A stretch of 64,000 nucleotides of DNA from Faucicola sp048551375 (GCF_048551375.1 NZ_JBLYZJ010000001.1:186001-250000), one strand, 5' to 3'. Shown: positions 26,033-35,392, counted from the stretch's first letter. Made by a program: numbers and translations. Notes: generated from the sequence alone by a model not told the origin.

Positions 26033-26629
26033 ATGGTATTTGGTTTAATTCTTTTGGCACTTATCGTAGGTATTGCGTTGTTTTTTATGTCGATTTTTAA
26101 CCGTTTGGTGCGTGGTAAAAACCAAGTCCAAAACGCCTACGCCCAAATTGACGTACAACTAAAACGCCGTCACGATTTGATTCCCAATCTAGTCAATGTC
26201 GCCAAGCGTTATCTCACCCACGAAGAAGATACCTTGACCAAGGTGATTTCTGCACGTAATCAAGCGATTTCTGCTCAACAAAATGCCAGTGGCAAACTTG
26301 ATTCTAGCCAACAAATGCAACAACTTGCCCAAGCTGAGGGCGGTTTGACACGAGCATTGGGCGGTTTTTATGCCACGATGGAAGCCTATCCAGAGTTAAA
26401 AGCCGATGCCACCATTCGAGAGGTGATGGAAGAGTTGACCAATACCGAAAATCGCATTGGCTTTGCTCGCCAACATTATAATGACAGCGTGATGGGCTAT
26501 AACAATGACCGTGAGGTATTCCCAAACAATATCGTGACAGGGATGTTTACTTTTCCGACCATGAGTATGTTGGAATTTGATGATAAAGTGGCGATTAGCC
26601 AAGCCCCTGTCGTGGATATGAGCCGATAG
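26033..26629 (+). CDS. LemA family protein
   Basis: 198-residue LemA protein. An N-terminal membrane helix (LILLALIVGIALFFMSIFNRLV) is followed by the family signature NAYAQIDVQLKRRHDLIPNLVNVAKRY and a four-helix coiled domain with AYPELKADATIREVMEELTNTENRI and the ARQHYNDSVMGYNNDREVFPNNI region. LemA proteins have no established biochemical role. They commonly pair with M48 peptidases, as here, where the peptidase gene starts 22 bp later. The start is preceded by TTAGGAG. Confidence 0.93.
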   Translation: MVFGLILLALIVGIALFFMSIFNRLVRGKNQVQNAYAQIDVQLKRRHDLIPNLVNVAKRYLTHEEDTLTKVISARNQAISAQQNASGKLDSSQQMQQLAQAEGGLTRALGGFYATMEAYPELKADATIREVMEELTNTENRIGFARQHYNDSVMGYNNDREVFPNNIVTGMFTFPTMSMLEFDDKVAISQAPVVDMSR

Positions 26630-26651
26630 CCAGTTCTGATAAGAGGCAAAT

Positions 26652-29315
26652 ATGGATTTTTTTGCTCGTCAGCGTAGCCATCGACAACGCAGTTTTTGGC
26701 TGTATTTGTTGTTTTTTTTGGTCGTGGCGTTACATTTTTGGGTTGGCATTTTTATAATTGAACTGGTGTTTAAGTTTTCTAGCCATCGCCATCATGGTGT
26801 GCGTTTTATCGAGATGCTGATTGTTGGGATTGGCGTGTTGGGTTTATTTGGTTTTGGGTTTGTCACCGAAGCCAAAAATTTGAGTGCTGGCGGACGAGGG
26901 TTGGCTCGCAGACTGGGTGGCAAACGCTTATTTATTGACAATCAATTGGCATGGTATCAAGGCAATGGCGAAGTCATCCATGATGATAACAACCGACCTT
27001 TATATAAACTCACCGACCATAGTATCATCGTGCATGATGCCAAAGATTTACCCCTAAATTATCGGCGGTTTTATGAATTTGCCACGCAAATGTCGATTGC
27101 GTCAGGTACGCCGTTGCCTGCGTTATTTGTGATACCCAGTGAGCAAGGTATTAATGGTTTTGTCGCAGGGCATCATGCCAATGATACCGTGATGGTGGTG
27201 ACGCAAGGGGCGGTCGATAAGCTGTCAGATGAGGGGCTGTATGGATTGATTGCCCATGAATATAGCCATATTATCCATGGCGATGCCTCGTTTAACCTCA
27301 AAATGGCGGTGGTGTTGGCAGGGCTTGAGATGGTGCATGCGTGGTTTAGTGGCGATTATCAAGCCCAACAACATGTCGCTCATGGGGCTGACCCCAACTG
27401 GTTTGCCATTGCCAATCCAGACTCCCATAGCATGTCCTCGCTTCAAACCGAAAGCCGTGTCACGCCTGAGATGGTCGGCTATAATAAACAGCAATGGGTC
27501 GAACATTGGCGACAGCAAAACCAAGCCCATGCGAGGTTGCGTGAACAAGACCGTAGTTTTGAGTTATCGAGTGGGCGAGATACTGGCAAAACAGGTGTGA
27601 TGGGCTGGGGGGTATATTTGCTCAGTGCCTCCAGTTTATTTTGTGCCAAATTGATAAAAACAGGCTTTTCTCGTCAACGCAAGTTTTTGGCGGATGCGAC
27701 TGGGCTTCAGTTGACACGCTCTAAAGCGGTGGTGCAGACCTTGCGTGAAATCGAAACCGACCGTATCGGCTCACGTCTGACTGGGGCAGGCATGGGGCAG
27801 TTTAGTTATTTGTTTTTTGCCCCTGCTCAAGCTGATTTTAGCAGTCAATTTCAAGAACACCCTAGCACTGCCGAGCGGATGCAAGCGATTGATAAAGGGG
27901 AATATCGAGCCTTTGCCGAGCAAGTCGCCCATCAATTACACCTTAATGAACAGATGATTGCCGATATCCATGAGCAGAAACGGCAAGGCACTTGGCAACA
28001 ACTGGTCGATAAAAATCAGCCTGAACGCCCCGATGTTGACTTTGTGAAACAGCCTGACAAGGTGGTCGATGGTCGCCTTGACGTGGGGGATTTTCGAGCG
28101 GAAGTGGCGGAAATTCGTGGTTGGGATATTTTGCTTGTGCCGTTATTGGCAAAAACTTTGTCACCTAGTGTTAAAGTACCCAATTTACCCCAAAATCTGA
28201 ATCAAGCCTTGACCGCACAGCATTTGGTAGGTTGGGAATCGCCTTTGGTGATTGAAGAAAGCCTATTTCATCCCCTTAAAAGCCTTGCCGTGATTGAGGC
28301 TGTGATGTTATGCCATAGCCAAATCGTGATAGACAGACTGGCAAAATTTGACTTAGCCCAAATATGGCTCGGCGTACCGACCACAACCACCGCAGATAAC
28401 AGCTATCTTGCTCATACTATTGATAAGCAATTACTGCTAGAAACTTCCAAACTCGATAGACGCCTTGATGAATTGTTGCTAAATAAAGCCTTGATTCAAC
28501 TACAAAAATTCATCACACCAACGGCTAATGTCCCACAACTTGATGATAAACAACGTCAAACCTTGACGGTGTATCTCAATGGTTTGGCAAAATTGGTCAG
28601 CCTATCACCGCAAATTATTGCCGAACAATGCCAATCGTTTGATGTTAGCCGTTTAGCCACGGATAAACTACCGACTACCAAAGACGAGCAGAAACTCAGC
28701 CCGCATCAACTGCCAAAACCACCCAATCACACGCTATGGCAAGCGGTGCAACTGTACCGTATCATCATTGGCTTACAAAAAATGCTAGGTGTAGAAATGG
28801 CAGAATTATCGGTAAAAAGTTTGCAAAAACTTAGCCCATTGTACCGTTTGGCAAATGATGATTTTTGGCAACAATTTATCAATAACCACCAGTTAAGTGC
28901 CAAGCACCAAGCGATTTTGCTGTTATTTAGCGTGGTGTTGCTCGAACAACTGACCCTCGACCCAAACCAAGATATTGACCACCTCGACCCTCAAAACGTC
29001 CAAGCGTGGCTCATGCCATCGGCTCAGTGTTTAAGTCGGCAAATTCGGCTGTATGAGTTTGGTATTTCTGCGGAAGAATGTATTAAGCTGTTGCTTTGGT
29101 TGGTAAAAGTGCAAAAACAAGTGCTGATTTTTCAGCCATTATCGCTGATGGGGTTGATGGTGCAGTTTTTGGGTGTGGCACAAACTGTCCGCCAATCGGT
29201 GCTGTCAAGCGTTCATACTTTGATGTTGCAGGATATGACGGTATCACAGCATGAGCATGATAGCTTGTTGGGATTGGCGGAAATTTGGCTTGGTAAACGG
29301 ATGATGGTGGATTAA
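26652..29315 (+). CDS. Large M48-family (HtpX-like) membrane metallopeptidase with altered zinc site
   Basis: 887 residues, about three times the length of HtpX. Two N-terminal membrane helices (about 16-38 and 52-75) precede the peptidase core with LIAHEYSHIIHGD (HExxH at 201-205). The M48 third zinc ligand is usually the Glu in an SRxRExxAD motif; here it reads SRQRKFLAD, with Lys at about 344, so this ligand appears lost. Another hydrophobic stretch (WGVYLLSASSLFCAKLI) precedes it. After about residue 460 comes a long, helical C-terminal region with no recognised domain. It is co-transcribed with lemA. Catalytic activity is therefore doubtful without an alternative ligand. Confidence 0.85.
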   Translation: MDFFARQRSHRQRSFWLYLLFFLVVALHFWVGIFIIELVFKFSSHRHHGVRFIEMLIVGIGVLGLFGFGFVTEAKNLSAGGRGLARRLGGKRLFIDNQLAWYQGNGEVIHDDNNRPLYKLTDHSIIVHDAKDLPLNYRRFYEFATQMSIASGTPLPALFVIPSEQGINGFVAGHHANDTVMVVTQGAVDKLSDEGLYGLIAHEYSHIIHGDASFNLKMAVVLAGLEMVHAWFSGDYQAQQHVAHGADPNWFAIANPDSHSMSSLQTESRVTPEMVGYNKQQWVEHWRQQNQAHARLREQDRSFELSSGRDTGKTGVMGWGVYLLSASSLFCAKLIKTGFSRQRKFLADATGLQLTRSKAVVQTLREIETDRIGSRLTGAGMGQFSYLFFAPAQADFSSQFQEHPSTAERMQAIDKGEYRAFAEQVAHQLHLNEQMIADIHEQKRQGTWQQLVDKNQPERPDVDFVKQPDKVVDGRLDVGDFRAEVAEIRGWDILLVPLLAKTLSPSVKVPNLPQNLNQALTAQHLVGWESPLVIEESLFHPLKSLAVIEAVMLCHSQIVIDRLAKFDLAQIWLGVPTTTTADNSYLAHTIDKQLLLETSKLDRRLDELLLNKALIQLQKFITPTANVPQLDDKQRQTLTVYLNGLAKLVSLSPQIIAEQCQSFDVSRLATDKLPTTKDEQKLSPHQLPKPPNHTLWQAVQLYRIIIGLQKMLGVEMAELSVKSLQKLSPLYRLANDDFWQQFINNHQLSAKHQAILLLFSVVLLEQLTLDPNQDIDHLDPQNVQAWLMPSAQCLSRQIRLYEFGISAEECIKLLLWLVKVQKQVLIFQPLSLMGLMVQFLGVAQTVRQSVLSSVHTLMLQDMTVSQHEHDSLLGLAEIWLGKRMMVD

Positions 29316-29376
29316 ATTTTATTTGGCATAGAAAAACAAATCATGCTAAATACCAACCGATGAGTGGTTATTTACC

Positions 29377-30240
29377 TTAAAAACCCTCACTCCATGCCTC
29401 ATAGTCAAAGTTTACCGTTCTAGGTTTATTAGGGCGGTCAGGCGAGGCTTGCAACGCTTTGCTACGATGTACTAGAAAATCCAGTAGATGATTACGGATT
29501 TTATAATAATGGCTATGGTGATGAATATTATCACGGTGACGTGGCTTAGGAATCGTGTTTTCCACGATTTCTGCCAAAAACGCCCGTGGACCATTACTCA
29601 TCAAAAAGATACGGTCAGCCAGTAAAATCGCTTCATCAATGTCATGGGTAATCATAAACACTGTTTGCTGTGTGGCTTGCACAATGTCTTCAAGTTCATC
29701 TTGAATCACACCACGGGTCAAGGCATCCAACGCCCCAAACGGCTCATCCATTAACAACAGCTTTGGTTTGGTGGCAAAGGCACGGGCGATACCAACACGC
29801 TGTTTCATCCCACCTGATAGTTCGCTGGGCTTTTTGCTTTTTACACCTGCCAGTCCGACCATGTTGAGGTAAGTGTCGATTTCTTGATTTAGCTGTGTTG
29901 GGCTGATAGTAGGGGTTTTGGCTTTCTTATACTTAGCTTCTAGGGCAAAGCCGATATTGTCCGCTAAGGTGAGCCATGGTAATAGGGCATGACCTTGGAA
30001 CACCACACCACGCTCAAGGCTAGGCTTTGTAACAGGCTTACCATCCATCGTGATAGTGCCACTACTTACGCTGTCTAGCCCTGCTAAGGCATTCAAAATG
30101 GTGGTTTTACCACAGCCAGAATGTCCAATTAGACAGATAAATTCATTTTGACGAATGTCAAAATTGACGTTTTCAAAAACAGGCTCATTATCGCCAAAGC
30201 GTTTGCTTAGATTCTCAACGTTGATTAAATTATTCGACAT
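29377..30240 (-). CDS. ABC transporter ATP-binding protein, NrtD/SsuB/TauB type
   Basis: 287-residue ATPase with Walker A GHSGCGKTT (about 38-46), signature LSGGMKQRVGIARA and Walker B LLLMDEPFGALDALT. It belongs to the nitrate/sulfonate/taurine importer group. The C-terminal tail of about 60 residues (IPKPRHRDNIHHHSHYY onward) is His-rich. It overlaps the permease gene by 11 bp and is the last gene of the importer unit. Substrate cannot be deduced from the ATPase; see the neighbouring flavoprotein genes for context. Confidence 0.9.
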   Translation of the reverse strand: MSNNLINVENLSKRFGDNEPVFENVNFDIRQNEFICLIGHSGCGKTTILNALAGLDSVSSGTITMDGKPVTKPSLERGVVFQGHALLPWLTLADNIGFALEAKYKKAKTPTISPTQLNQEIDTYLNMVGLAGVKSKKPSELSGGMKQRVGIARAFATKPKLLLMDEPFGALDALTRGVIQDELEDIVQATQQTVFMITHDIDEAILLADRIFLMSNGPRAFLAEIVENTIPKPRHRDNIHHHSHYYKIRNHLLDFLVHRSKALQASPDRPNKPRTVNFDYEAWSEGF

Positions 30241-31114
30241 AACTCACCCTTTTTTGCAATAACCCAAACAACCAATCCAATAACATCCCTACAACCCCAA
30301 TCATCAATACCGCAAACAATACATTGGCAAGTGACAAGCTATTCCATTGATTCCACACAAAAAAGCCAATCCCCGTACCACCGACTAACATCTCAGCAGC
30401 CACAATCACCAACCACGCAATGCCCATCGAAATTCGCATCCCCGTCACAATGGTCGGTGCAGCTGCAGGCAAAATAATCTTGCGTGCGGTATCAAAGGCG
30501 GACAGCTCAAGGGTACGAGCGACATTTCGCCATTCACGCCGTACCGATGATACCCCAAACGCAGTATTGGTCAGCATTGGCCACACCGAACAAATAAAAA
30601 TCACAAAAATACTCGAAGCGTTAGAATCCTTAATGGTATATAACGCAATCGGCATCCACGCCAGTGGTGAAATCGGCTTGAGCAGTTGTATAAACGGCAT
30701 TAACGCACGGTTTAAAATCGGTGAAATCCCAATCAAATAGCCCAACGGAATCGCCACCAACATGGCAAGTAAAAAGCCCAACAACACACGCCCTAGCGAA
30801 TAGCCAAGCTGAATGCCAATGCCCTTGTCATTCATGCCTTTATCATAAAAAGGGTCGGATAAATGCTTGACGGCAGTGTTGGCAAAGTCGGTTGGCGTGG
30901 GGAAATTGCCTGCTTTACTGGCGACCATTGCCCCTGCTTTTGTCCCCTCTGGGATATCGCCCATAAGAACGCTATATTCTAGGCGGTAGGGGTCAGTGGG
31001 GGCATAGACTTTGGTCGGCAAGGTGGCAAACTGCCAAATGCCTAGCCCTGCCAATACAATTAGCAAGGATAATAAATAGCCTTTGGTTTTGGTTGAAATG
31101 GAGCGGTTAGGCAT
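30230..31114 (-). CDS. ABC transporter permease, NrtB/SsuC/TauC type
   Basis: 294 residues with an N-terminal membrane helix, a periplasmic loop of about 80 residues, and five to six further helices. The EAA loop motif is LELSAFDTARKIILPAAAPTIVTGMRISMGIAW (about 215-247), the docking site for the ATPase. The family covers nitrate, bicarbonate, sulfonate and taurine importers. The start lies 21 bp after the binding-protein stop. The long periplasmic N-terminal loop is also typical of the NrtB/CmpB branch. Confidence 0.9.
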   Translation of the reverse strand: MPNRSISTKTKGYLLSLLIVLAGLGIWQFATLPTKVYAPTDPYRLEYSVLMGDIPEGTKAGAMVASKAGNFPTPTDFANTAVKHLSDPFYDKGMNDKGIGIQLGYSLGRVLLGFLLAMLVAIPLGYLIGISPILNRALMPFIQLLKPISPLAWMPIALYTIKDSNASSIFVIFICSVWPMLTNTAFGVSSVRREWRNVARTLELSAFDTARKIILPAAAPTIVTGMRISMGIAWLVIVAAEMLVGGTGIGFFVWNQWNSLSLANVLFAVLMIGVVGMLLDWLFGLLQKRVSYVE

Positions 31115-31135
31115 GAAAAAATCCCATCAAAATTC

Positions 31136-32563
31136 TCAATGTTTAATTGCAAAACTATTTAAATACGCATCTGGTTGATTCGGGTCAAATGCTTTTCCCA
31201 TCACCTCAAAACTCGGATAACCACTTGCCAGCCCTGCCTCATCTTTACTCAAATTATCTTTGATAGGATAGCCCATCGCTTGCATTTGTTTTTTGGCATC
31301 GGTCAGCATAAACACCTTTTCGGCGATTTGGCGGTAGTTAATATCGCCTTTGACATAGCCCCAACGCTTCATCTGCGTGAGCATCCATACCGCCACGCTC
31401 TGCCACGGCATAACATCAAAGTTCATACGGTCTGGCACGTCTTGGATTTTGTCCGCCCCATCGGCAAAACGCCCCATCAGCGACTGGCGTAACACCAACT
31501 CTGGCTGATTGAGATAATTTTGCGGTGATAGCAATTTTGACAAATCACGGCGAATACTGCGGTCATTTGCCATCACATTGGCTTTGATAATCGCCCGATT
31601 CATCGCCAAAAAGGTCTGCGGATTGCTATCAATAAAGGCTTGTGACGACCCAAACGAACAGCACGGATGACCATTCCAAATATCACGGCTTAAGGTATGG
31701 ATATAGCCTGCTTTGTTCCATACCGCACGTTGGTTAAACGGCTCAGGACCAAAGAAACCGTCAATGTTGCCTGCCTTTAAGTTGGCAATCATATCTGGCG
31801 GTGAGGTCAGTTGCAATTTGACATCGGTATCAGGATTAATGCCGTGTTCCGCTAAAAAATACCGCAGTAGATAGTTATGAATCGAATGCTCAAACGGAAT
31901 GGCAAAGGTCATGCCTTTCCAGTTTTTTGGGTCACGGTTGTTAAGGTGTTTTAGGCTCATCACCAAGGCTTGCCCATTGACATTTTGAATCGCTGCCACA
32001 CGCATTTCTTGCTGTGCCGACCCGACACCCATGCTAATTGCTAAGGGCATTGGGGCTAAAAAATGGGTCGCATCCAGTTCACGGTTCATCATTTGGTCAC
32101 GCACCAACGCCCAACTGGCACGCTTTTGTAGATTTGCCTTAATGCCTTGCTCTTGGTAATAACCCAATGGGTCAGCCATGATTAACGGTGTCGCACACAA
32201 AATCGGCAAAAAGCCAATGTCCACGGTCTTCTTTTCAGGGTTGAGTTTATCCAATGCCGCCGCTTCTTGCAGGCTGGCAAGTGGAATAAGGCTTGCAATC
32301 GCTGTCATCGCTGTGCCTGTACCGACAGATTTTAAGAATGCCCGTCTGGTCGGCTCATGTGGAAACAATGCCTTGACTGCCACCGCTTCAATCATGTCAG
32401 TGGTAGTTTGCTCGCTTTGGCTGTCTGTACGCACATTAGCAAACTTGGTAATCTCTATACTGGCATGGTCACACTCAGCTTGATTGGCGTGTTTGCCACA
32501 TTGGCAACCCAAATGCAGTGGTTTATTAGCATCAAATGGTCGAAAGATATTGGTGTGTTTCAT
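31136..32563 (-). CDS. CmpA/NrtA-family ABC substrate-binding protein, Tat signal, Cys-rich N-tail
   Basis: 475 residues. The Tat motif TRRAFLKSVG begins only at residue 72. Ahead lies an odd cytoplasmic tail with three cysteines and two histidines close together (GCQCGKHANQAECDH, 19-33), like a small metal site. The mature protein has the NrtA/CmpA fold: VDIGFLPILCATPLIMADPLG, GYYQEQGIKANL, GMTFAIPFEHSIHNYLLRYFL and WNGHPCCSFGSSQAFID. Tat export suggests that it folds before transport, perhaps with a cofactor. Nitrate is a default guess, but no nitrate or nitrite reductase is nearby; the flavin genes upstream suggest an organic sulfur or nitrogen substrate instead. Confidence 0.88.
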   Translation of the reverse strand: MKHTNIFRPFDANKPLHLGCQCGKHANQAECDHASIEITKFANVRTDSQSEQTTTDMIEAVAVKALFPHEPTRRAFLKSVGTGTAMTAIASLIPLASLQEAAALDKLNPEKKTVDIGFLPILCATPLIMADPLGYYQEQGIKANLQKRASWALVRDQMMNRELDATHFLAPMPLAISMGVGSAQQEMRVAAIQNVNGQALVMSLKHLNNRDPKNWKGMTFAIPFEHSIHNYLLRYFLAEHGINPDTDVKLQLTSPPDMIANLKAGNIDGFFGPEPFNQRAVWNKAGYIHTLSRDIWNGHPCCSFGSSQAFIDSNPQTFLAMNRAIIKANVMANDRSIRRDLSKLLSPQNYLNQPELVLRQSLMGRFADGADKIQDVPDRMNFDVMPWQSVAVWMLTQMKRWGYVKGDINYRQIAEKVFMLTDAKKQMQAMGYPIKDNLSKDEAGLASGYPSFEVMGKAFDPNQPDAYLNSFAIKH

Positions 32564-32790
32564 AACGTAAAGTTATCCAAAGACTTGGCAAGATACCAAT
32601 CATGAAAAATTCGGTTAAGTAAAAAAACATATTTGATGATAATATGACGCTTCGTGAGTCACGCTACTCTGAACTCTGCAGCTTCTATCAAATAATTTGG
32701 TTTGGGTGCTTATCATAAATAAATCACCATTAACCTGCTAATGACTTTTAACCATAGGATTAGGCAGTTTTGGCATAATGGTTGTTAATA
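32564..32790. promoter_or_regulatory. Leader region upstream of the importer genes
   Basis: 227 bp separate the rubredoxin-reductase gene from the binding-protein gene on the same strand. TATTTGAT (32630-32637) and ATCAAATA (32687-32694) form a widely spaced 8-bp inverted repeat that could close a structured leader. A separate promoter here would let the importer be controlled apart from the two enzymes. No riboswitch class was recognised. Confidence 0.3.
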
Positions 32791-34149
32791 TCAAATCGTT
32801 ATTTCAATTCGTCCATTACCAACCTCTATAGGTTGTTGCATAATCAGTGTTTTTCCATCATCCACCAGCGTTTCCCATGCCGTATCTTTACATGGACTAC
32901 CTGTCACCGTCACCGCCACCGACTTGGTTTTGAGGCGGATAACTGGGGCTTGGTGCTGATAGGTTTTGCCCTCAAGGTTTAGCACTTGATGTGCAATGGT
33001 ATCGGCTTGCTGTCGCAATGGGGCGACAAAACGACACGCCTGCCCCTCAATCGCCATGCAATCCCCAATCGCATACACATTGGCTTGCGAAGTCTGTAAA
33101 GTATCACTATCCACGATAATGCCTTGCTGTGGCACAAACTCAATCCCTGCTCGCTGTGGCAATCGCCCATCGACCATCAGCCCTGTACTGGCGACCACTT
33201 CATCGGCGATGACGGTTGTATCCACATCAGCAAAAGCAATGGTATAGGTATCATCGGCATTTTTGTCAATATTGCTCACCGTATGACCGCCCAAAAAGCG
33301 AATCTCATTACGCTCTAACGCATCTTTGACCATTATGCTTGCCTTGGGTGGCAAGACCTCCGCAAGGGGCAATTCGTTACGGTCAATCAAGGTGACATGA
33401 TGCCCTGCTTTGACAATATCTTCGGCAAGCTCTGAGCCAATCATCCCTGCACCGATAATCGCTACATTTTGATTGGGCTTGTCGGCAAGTTTGGCTTGGA
33501 GTTTGGCAAACATATCCACATGGTTAATCCGCCATACAAAATTAGGTGGTAGGCTTTTTGGCAAGGCAGGTTTTGCCCCAATCGCAAAAACCAACGCTTG
33601 ATAATCAAAATCACCCCTTGTGGTACGCACTTGCTGATTTTGGGTGTCGATATGTAGCACAAAGGTATTGGCAACCAAGCCGATATTAAGGCGTTCGCTT
33701 TCGCTAATCGCAGTTTGGTGAATCAGCTGTTCTACTGATTTGTTTTGGCTAATGGCAATCGACAGTTGCGGTTTGTGGTATCTATCGCCACTATCAGCGG
33801 TAATCAGGGTAATCGGATAATGCGGGTCAAGCGAACGCAACGCTTCAATCACCGCCCAACCTGCCAATCCTGCACCAATAACGACCAACCCACCTGTGTC
33901 GCCAAGCGGATTGACTTGCGGTTTGATGATATTGATATTGCGTGGGGTAAAAGGTTCAAAGTCACGTTTGGTCACGCCACATAGCGGACATTCCCAATCA
34001 TCAGGAATATCTTCAAAACGTGTGCCAGCAGGTAAGCCACCATCTGGGTCGCCAAGCTTCTCGTCATAAATCCAACCGCACGCACGGCATAGGTATTGTC
34101 GCCAGTCGCCACGTCCGTCAGTTGGATTGCCGTCTTTGTCTATGTTCAT
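32791..34149 (-). CDS. Rubredoxin-rubredoxin reductase fusion (FAD-dependent)
   Basis: 452 residues in two parts. Residues 15-66 are a rubredoxin with an iron site of CxxCG (Cys21, Cys24) and CPLCG (Cys54, Cys57). After a short linker comes a pyridine-nucleotide disulfide-oxidoreductase fold: FAD motif VVIGAGLAGW (about 89-98), NAD motif IIGAGMIGSELAED (about 230) and AIGD near the C-terminus. It should pass electrons from NAD(P)H via FAD to its own rubredoxin and on to an oxygenase or reductase. The gene ends 6 bp after the flavoprotein gene upstream, so the two are probably one transcript. Similar proteins serve alkane hydroxylases; none is present here. Confidence 0.88.
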   Translation of the reverse strand: MNIDKDGNPTDGRGDWRQYLCRACGWIYDEKLGDPDGGLPAGTRFEDIPDDWECPLCGVTKRDFEPFTPRNINIIKPQVNPLGDTGGLVVIGAGLAGWAVIEALRSLDPHYPITLITADSGDRYHKPQLSIAISQNKSVEQLIHQTAISESERLNIGLVANTFVLHIDTQNQQVRTTRGDFDYQALVFAIGAKPALPKSLPPNFVWRINHVDMFAKLQAKLADKPNQNVAIIGAGMIGSELAEDIVKAGHHVTLIDRNELPLAEVLPPKASIMVKDALERNEIRFLGGHTVSNIDKNADDTYTIAFADVDTTVIADEVVASTGLMVDGRLPQRAGIEFVPQQGIIVDSDTLQTSQANVYAIGDCMAIEGQACRFVAPLRQQADTIAHQVLNLEGKTYQHQAPVIRLKTKSVAVTVTGSPCKDTAWETLVDDGKTLIMQQPIEVGNGRIEITI

Positions 34150-34154
34150 TTTTA

Positions 34155-35321
34155 TTACCTCGGCATCACATCAGACATTAACTGATGCGATAAAAAGCGT
34201 AAATGCTTAATCGCAGGGGTGACTATCGCCACAAACTGAGCCTCACGCAGACGGCGTTGCGGACTGGCTGTCATCAGATAGCCTCTTGCCCCTTGGTGTA
34301 GCATGGCAGACTGGGTCGCACGAAGCGACAACTTCGCCCCTTGAATACGCAAATCCAACACATCCAACAAATAATCTTTTGACGGTTCAAACGGTGTTTT
34401 TGCAAGTTTATGGGTTTGAGCAATCGCTCCGTCTAATGCCAGTTGCAAGCCGTCCGCTTGGTCTTCTAAGAACTGATTGACATGACCTAACTGCCCTTCA
34501 ACCGCACGGATATCATCAATCGCCCCTTGGATAATGCCAATGCCAATCCCCAACTGCATCAACACAAATGCCCCACGAATCCGCTCAATAAACGGCTTGG
34601 CAGGGTCAGCGATAATCGTATCTGTAGGCACAAAGTAATCATTTAATTCAATCTGCCAAGTGCTAGAGCCTTCCATACCACTAAAGGTCGGGCATGGATT
34701 CAGCTTCCAAGTACCTTTACGTTCCTCATCAAAGGCAAGCAAAAAGAAGATATCAAAGTTCGACCCACCAACATTTTCCACCGTTGCCACTGCACCGCAA
34801 TATTGATTGGGGGCGATATGACTAATCCACGGCAATGTGCCTGATACTTTGTAGCCACCAGTCACAGGCGTGGCTCGCAGAATCATCGATTCGATATTCG
34901 CCCAAGTTTTCATGGGGTTGGATAACGCTGTACCACCCATGCTATCGCCTATCATGTGCGAAAATAGCTGAGATTTAAGGGCGGTATTTTCCGAAGCATC
35001 CAAATATAGCCCACATACATCATGACACCAAGCCACAAAACCAGTCGTCCCACATACTTGGCTAATCGCACTCATGCTATCAATAGCGGTGATAAAGTCA
35101 CTACCTTGACTGGATAAATGACGGCTAAATGCCCCTGCTTTGGCAAGTTGGGCTAATTCAGCTTTGGGATAATAGCCTTTATCAATCGCCACAGGGTCAA
35201 GAATGTCTTGAGCAAGCTTGCCAATACTTTGTGGTAAATCAACGGTTTGCCATTCGCTAATCGTTGGCAATATGCCTGTGTGGTGGAATTGGTCTTGGTA
35301 TGCGGTAAAATTTGCGGTCAT
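34155..35321 (-). CDS. Acyl-CoA-dehydrogenase-fold flavoprotein, possible monooxygenase
   Basis: 388 residues of the acyl-CoA dehydrogenase superfamily: helical N-domain, a beta barrel around TPVTGGYKVSGTLPWISHI, and a C-terminal helical bundle. The usual catalytic and CoA-binding signatures of true dehydrogenases are not evident. That, with a rubredoxin reductase 5 bp downstream and an importer beyond, suggests the branch of flavin-dependent oxygenases such as DszC or SfnB. FMN or FAD use and the substrate are unproven. The promoter lies just after a strong hairpin at 35357-35392. Confidence 0.8.
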   Translation of the reverse strand: MTANFTAYQDQFHHTGILPTISEWQTVDLPQSIGKLAQDILDPVAIDKGYYPKAELAQLAKAGAFSRHLSSQGSDFITAIDSMSAISQVCGTTGFVAWCHDVCGLYLDASENTALKSQLFSHMIGDSMGGTALSNPMKTWANIESMILRATPVTGGYKVSGTLPWISHIAPNQYCGAVATVENVGGSNFDIFFLLAFDEERKGTWKLNPCPTFSGMEGSSTWQIELNDYFVPTDTIIADPAKPFIERIRGAFVLMQLGIGIGIIQGAIDDIRAVEGQLGHVNQFLEDQADGLQLALDGAIAQTHKLAKTPFEPSKDYLLDVLDLRIQGAKLSLRATQSAMLHQGARGYLMTASPQRRLREAQFVAIVTPAIKHLRFLSHQLMSDVMPR

Positions 35322-35356
35322 GGGTTTACCTAGATTTTGTTATTATGTAAAAAGTT

Positions 35357-35392
35357 AAAAACCGTTTACCTTGCGTTGAGATAAACGGTTTT
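35357..35392 (-). terminator. Terminator of the AhpD-like gene
   Basis: AAAACCGTTTA and TAAACGGTTTT form an 11-bp stem with a 14-nt loop. On the minus strand it is followed by TAACTTTTTA. It lies about 55 bp after the AhpD-like stop and just before the flavoprotein gene, so it should separate the two transcripts. Confidence 0.7.

Noticed and set aside
29377..32563. Naming the importer as nitrate-specific (nrtABD)
   Set aside because: The family covers nitrate, bicarbonate, sulfonates and taurine, and no nitrate or nitrite reductase is nearby. The flavoprotein genes next to it suggest another substrate.
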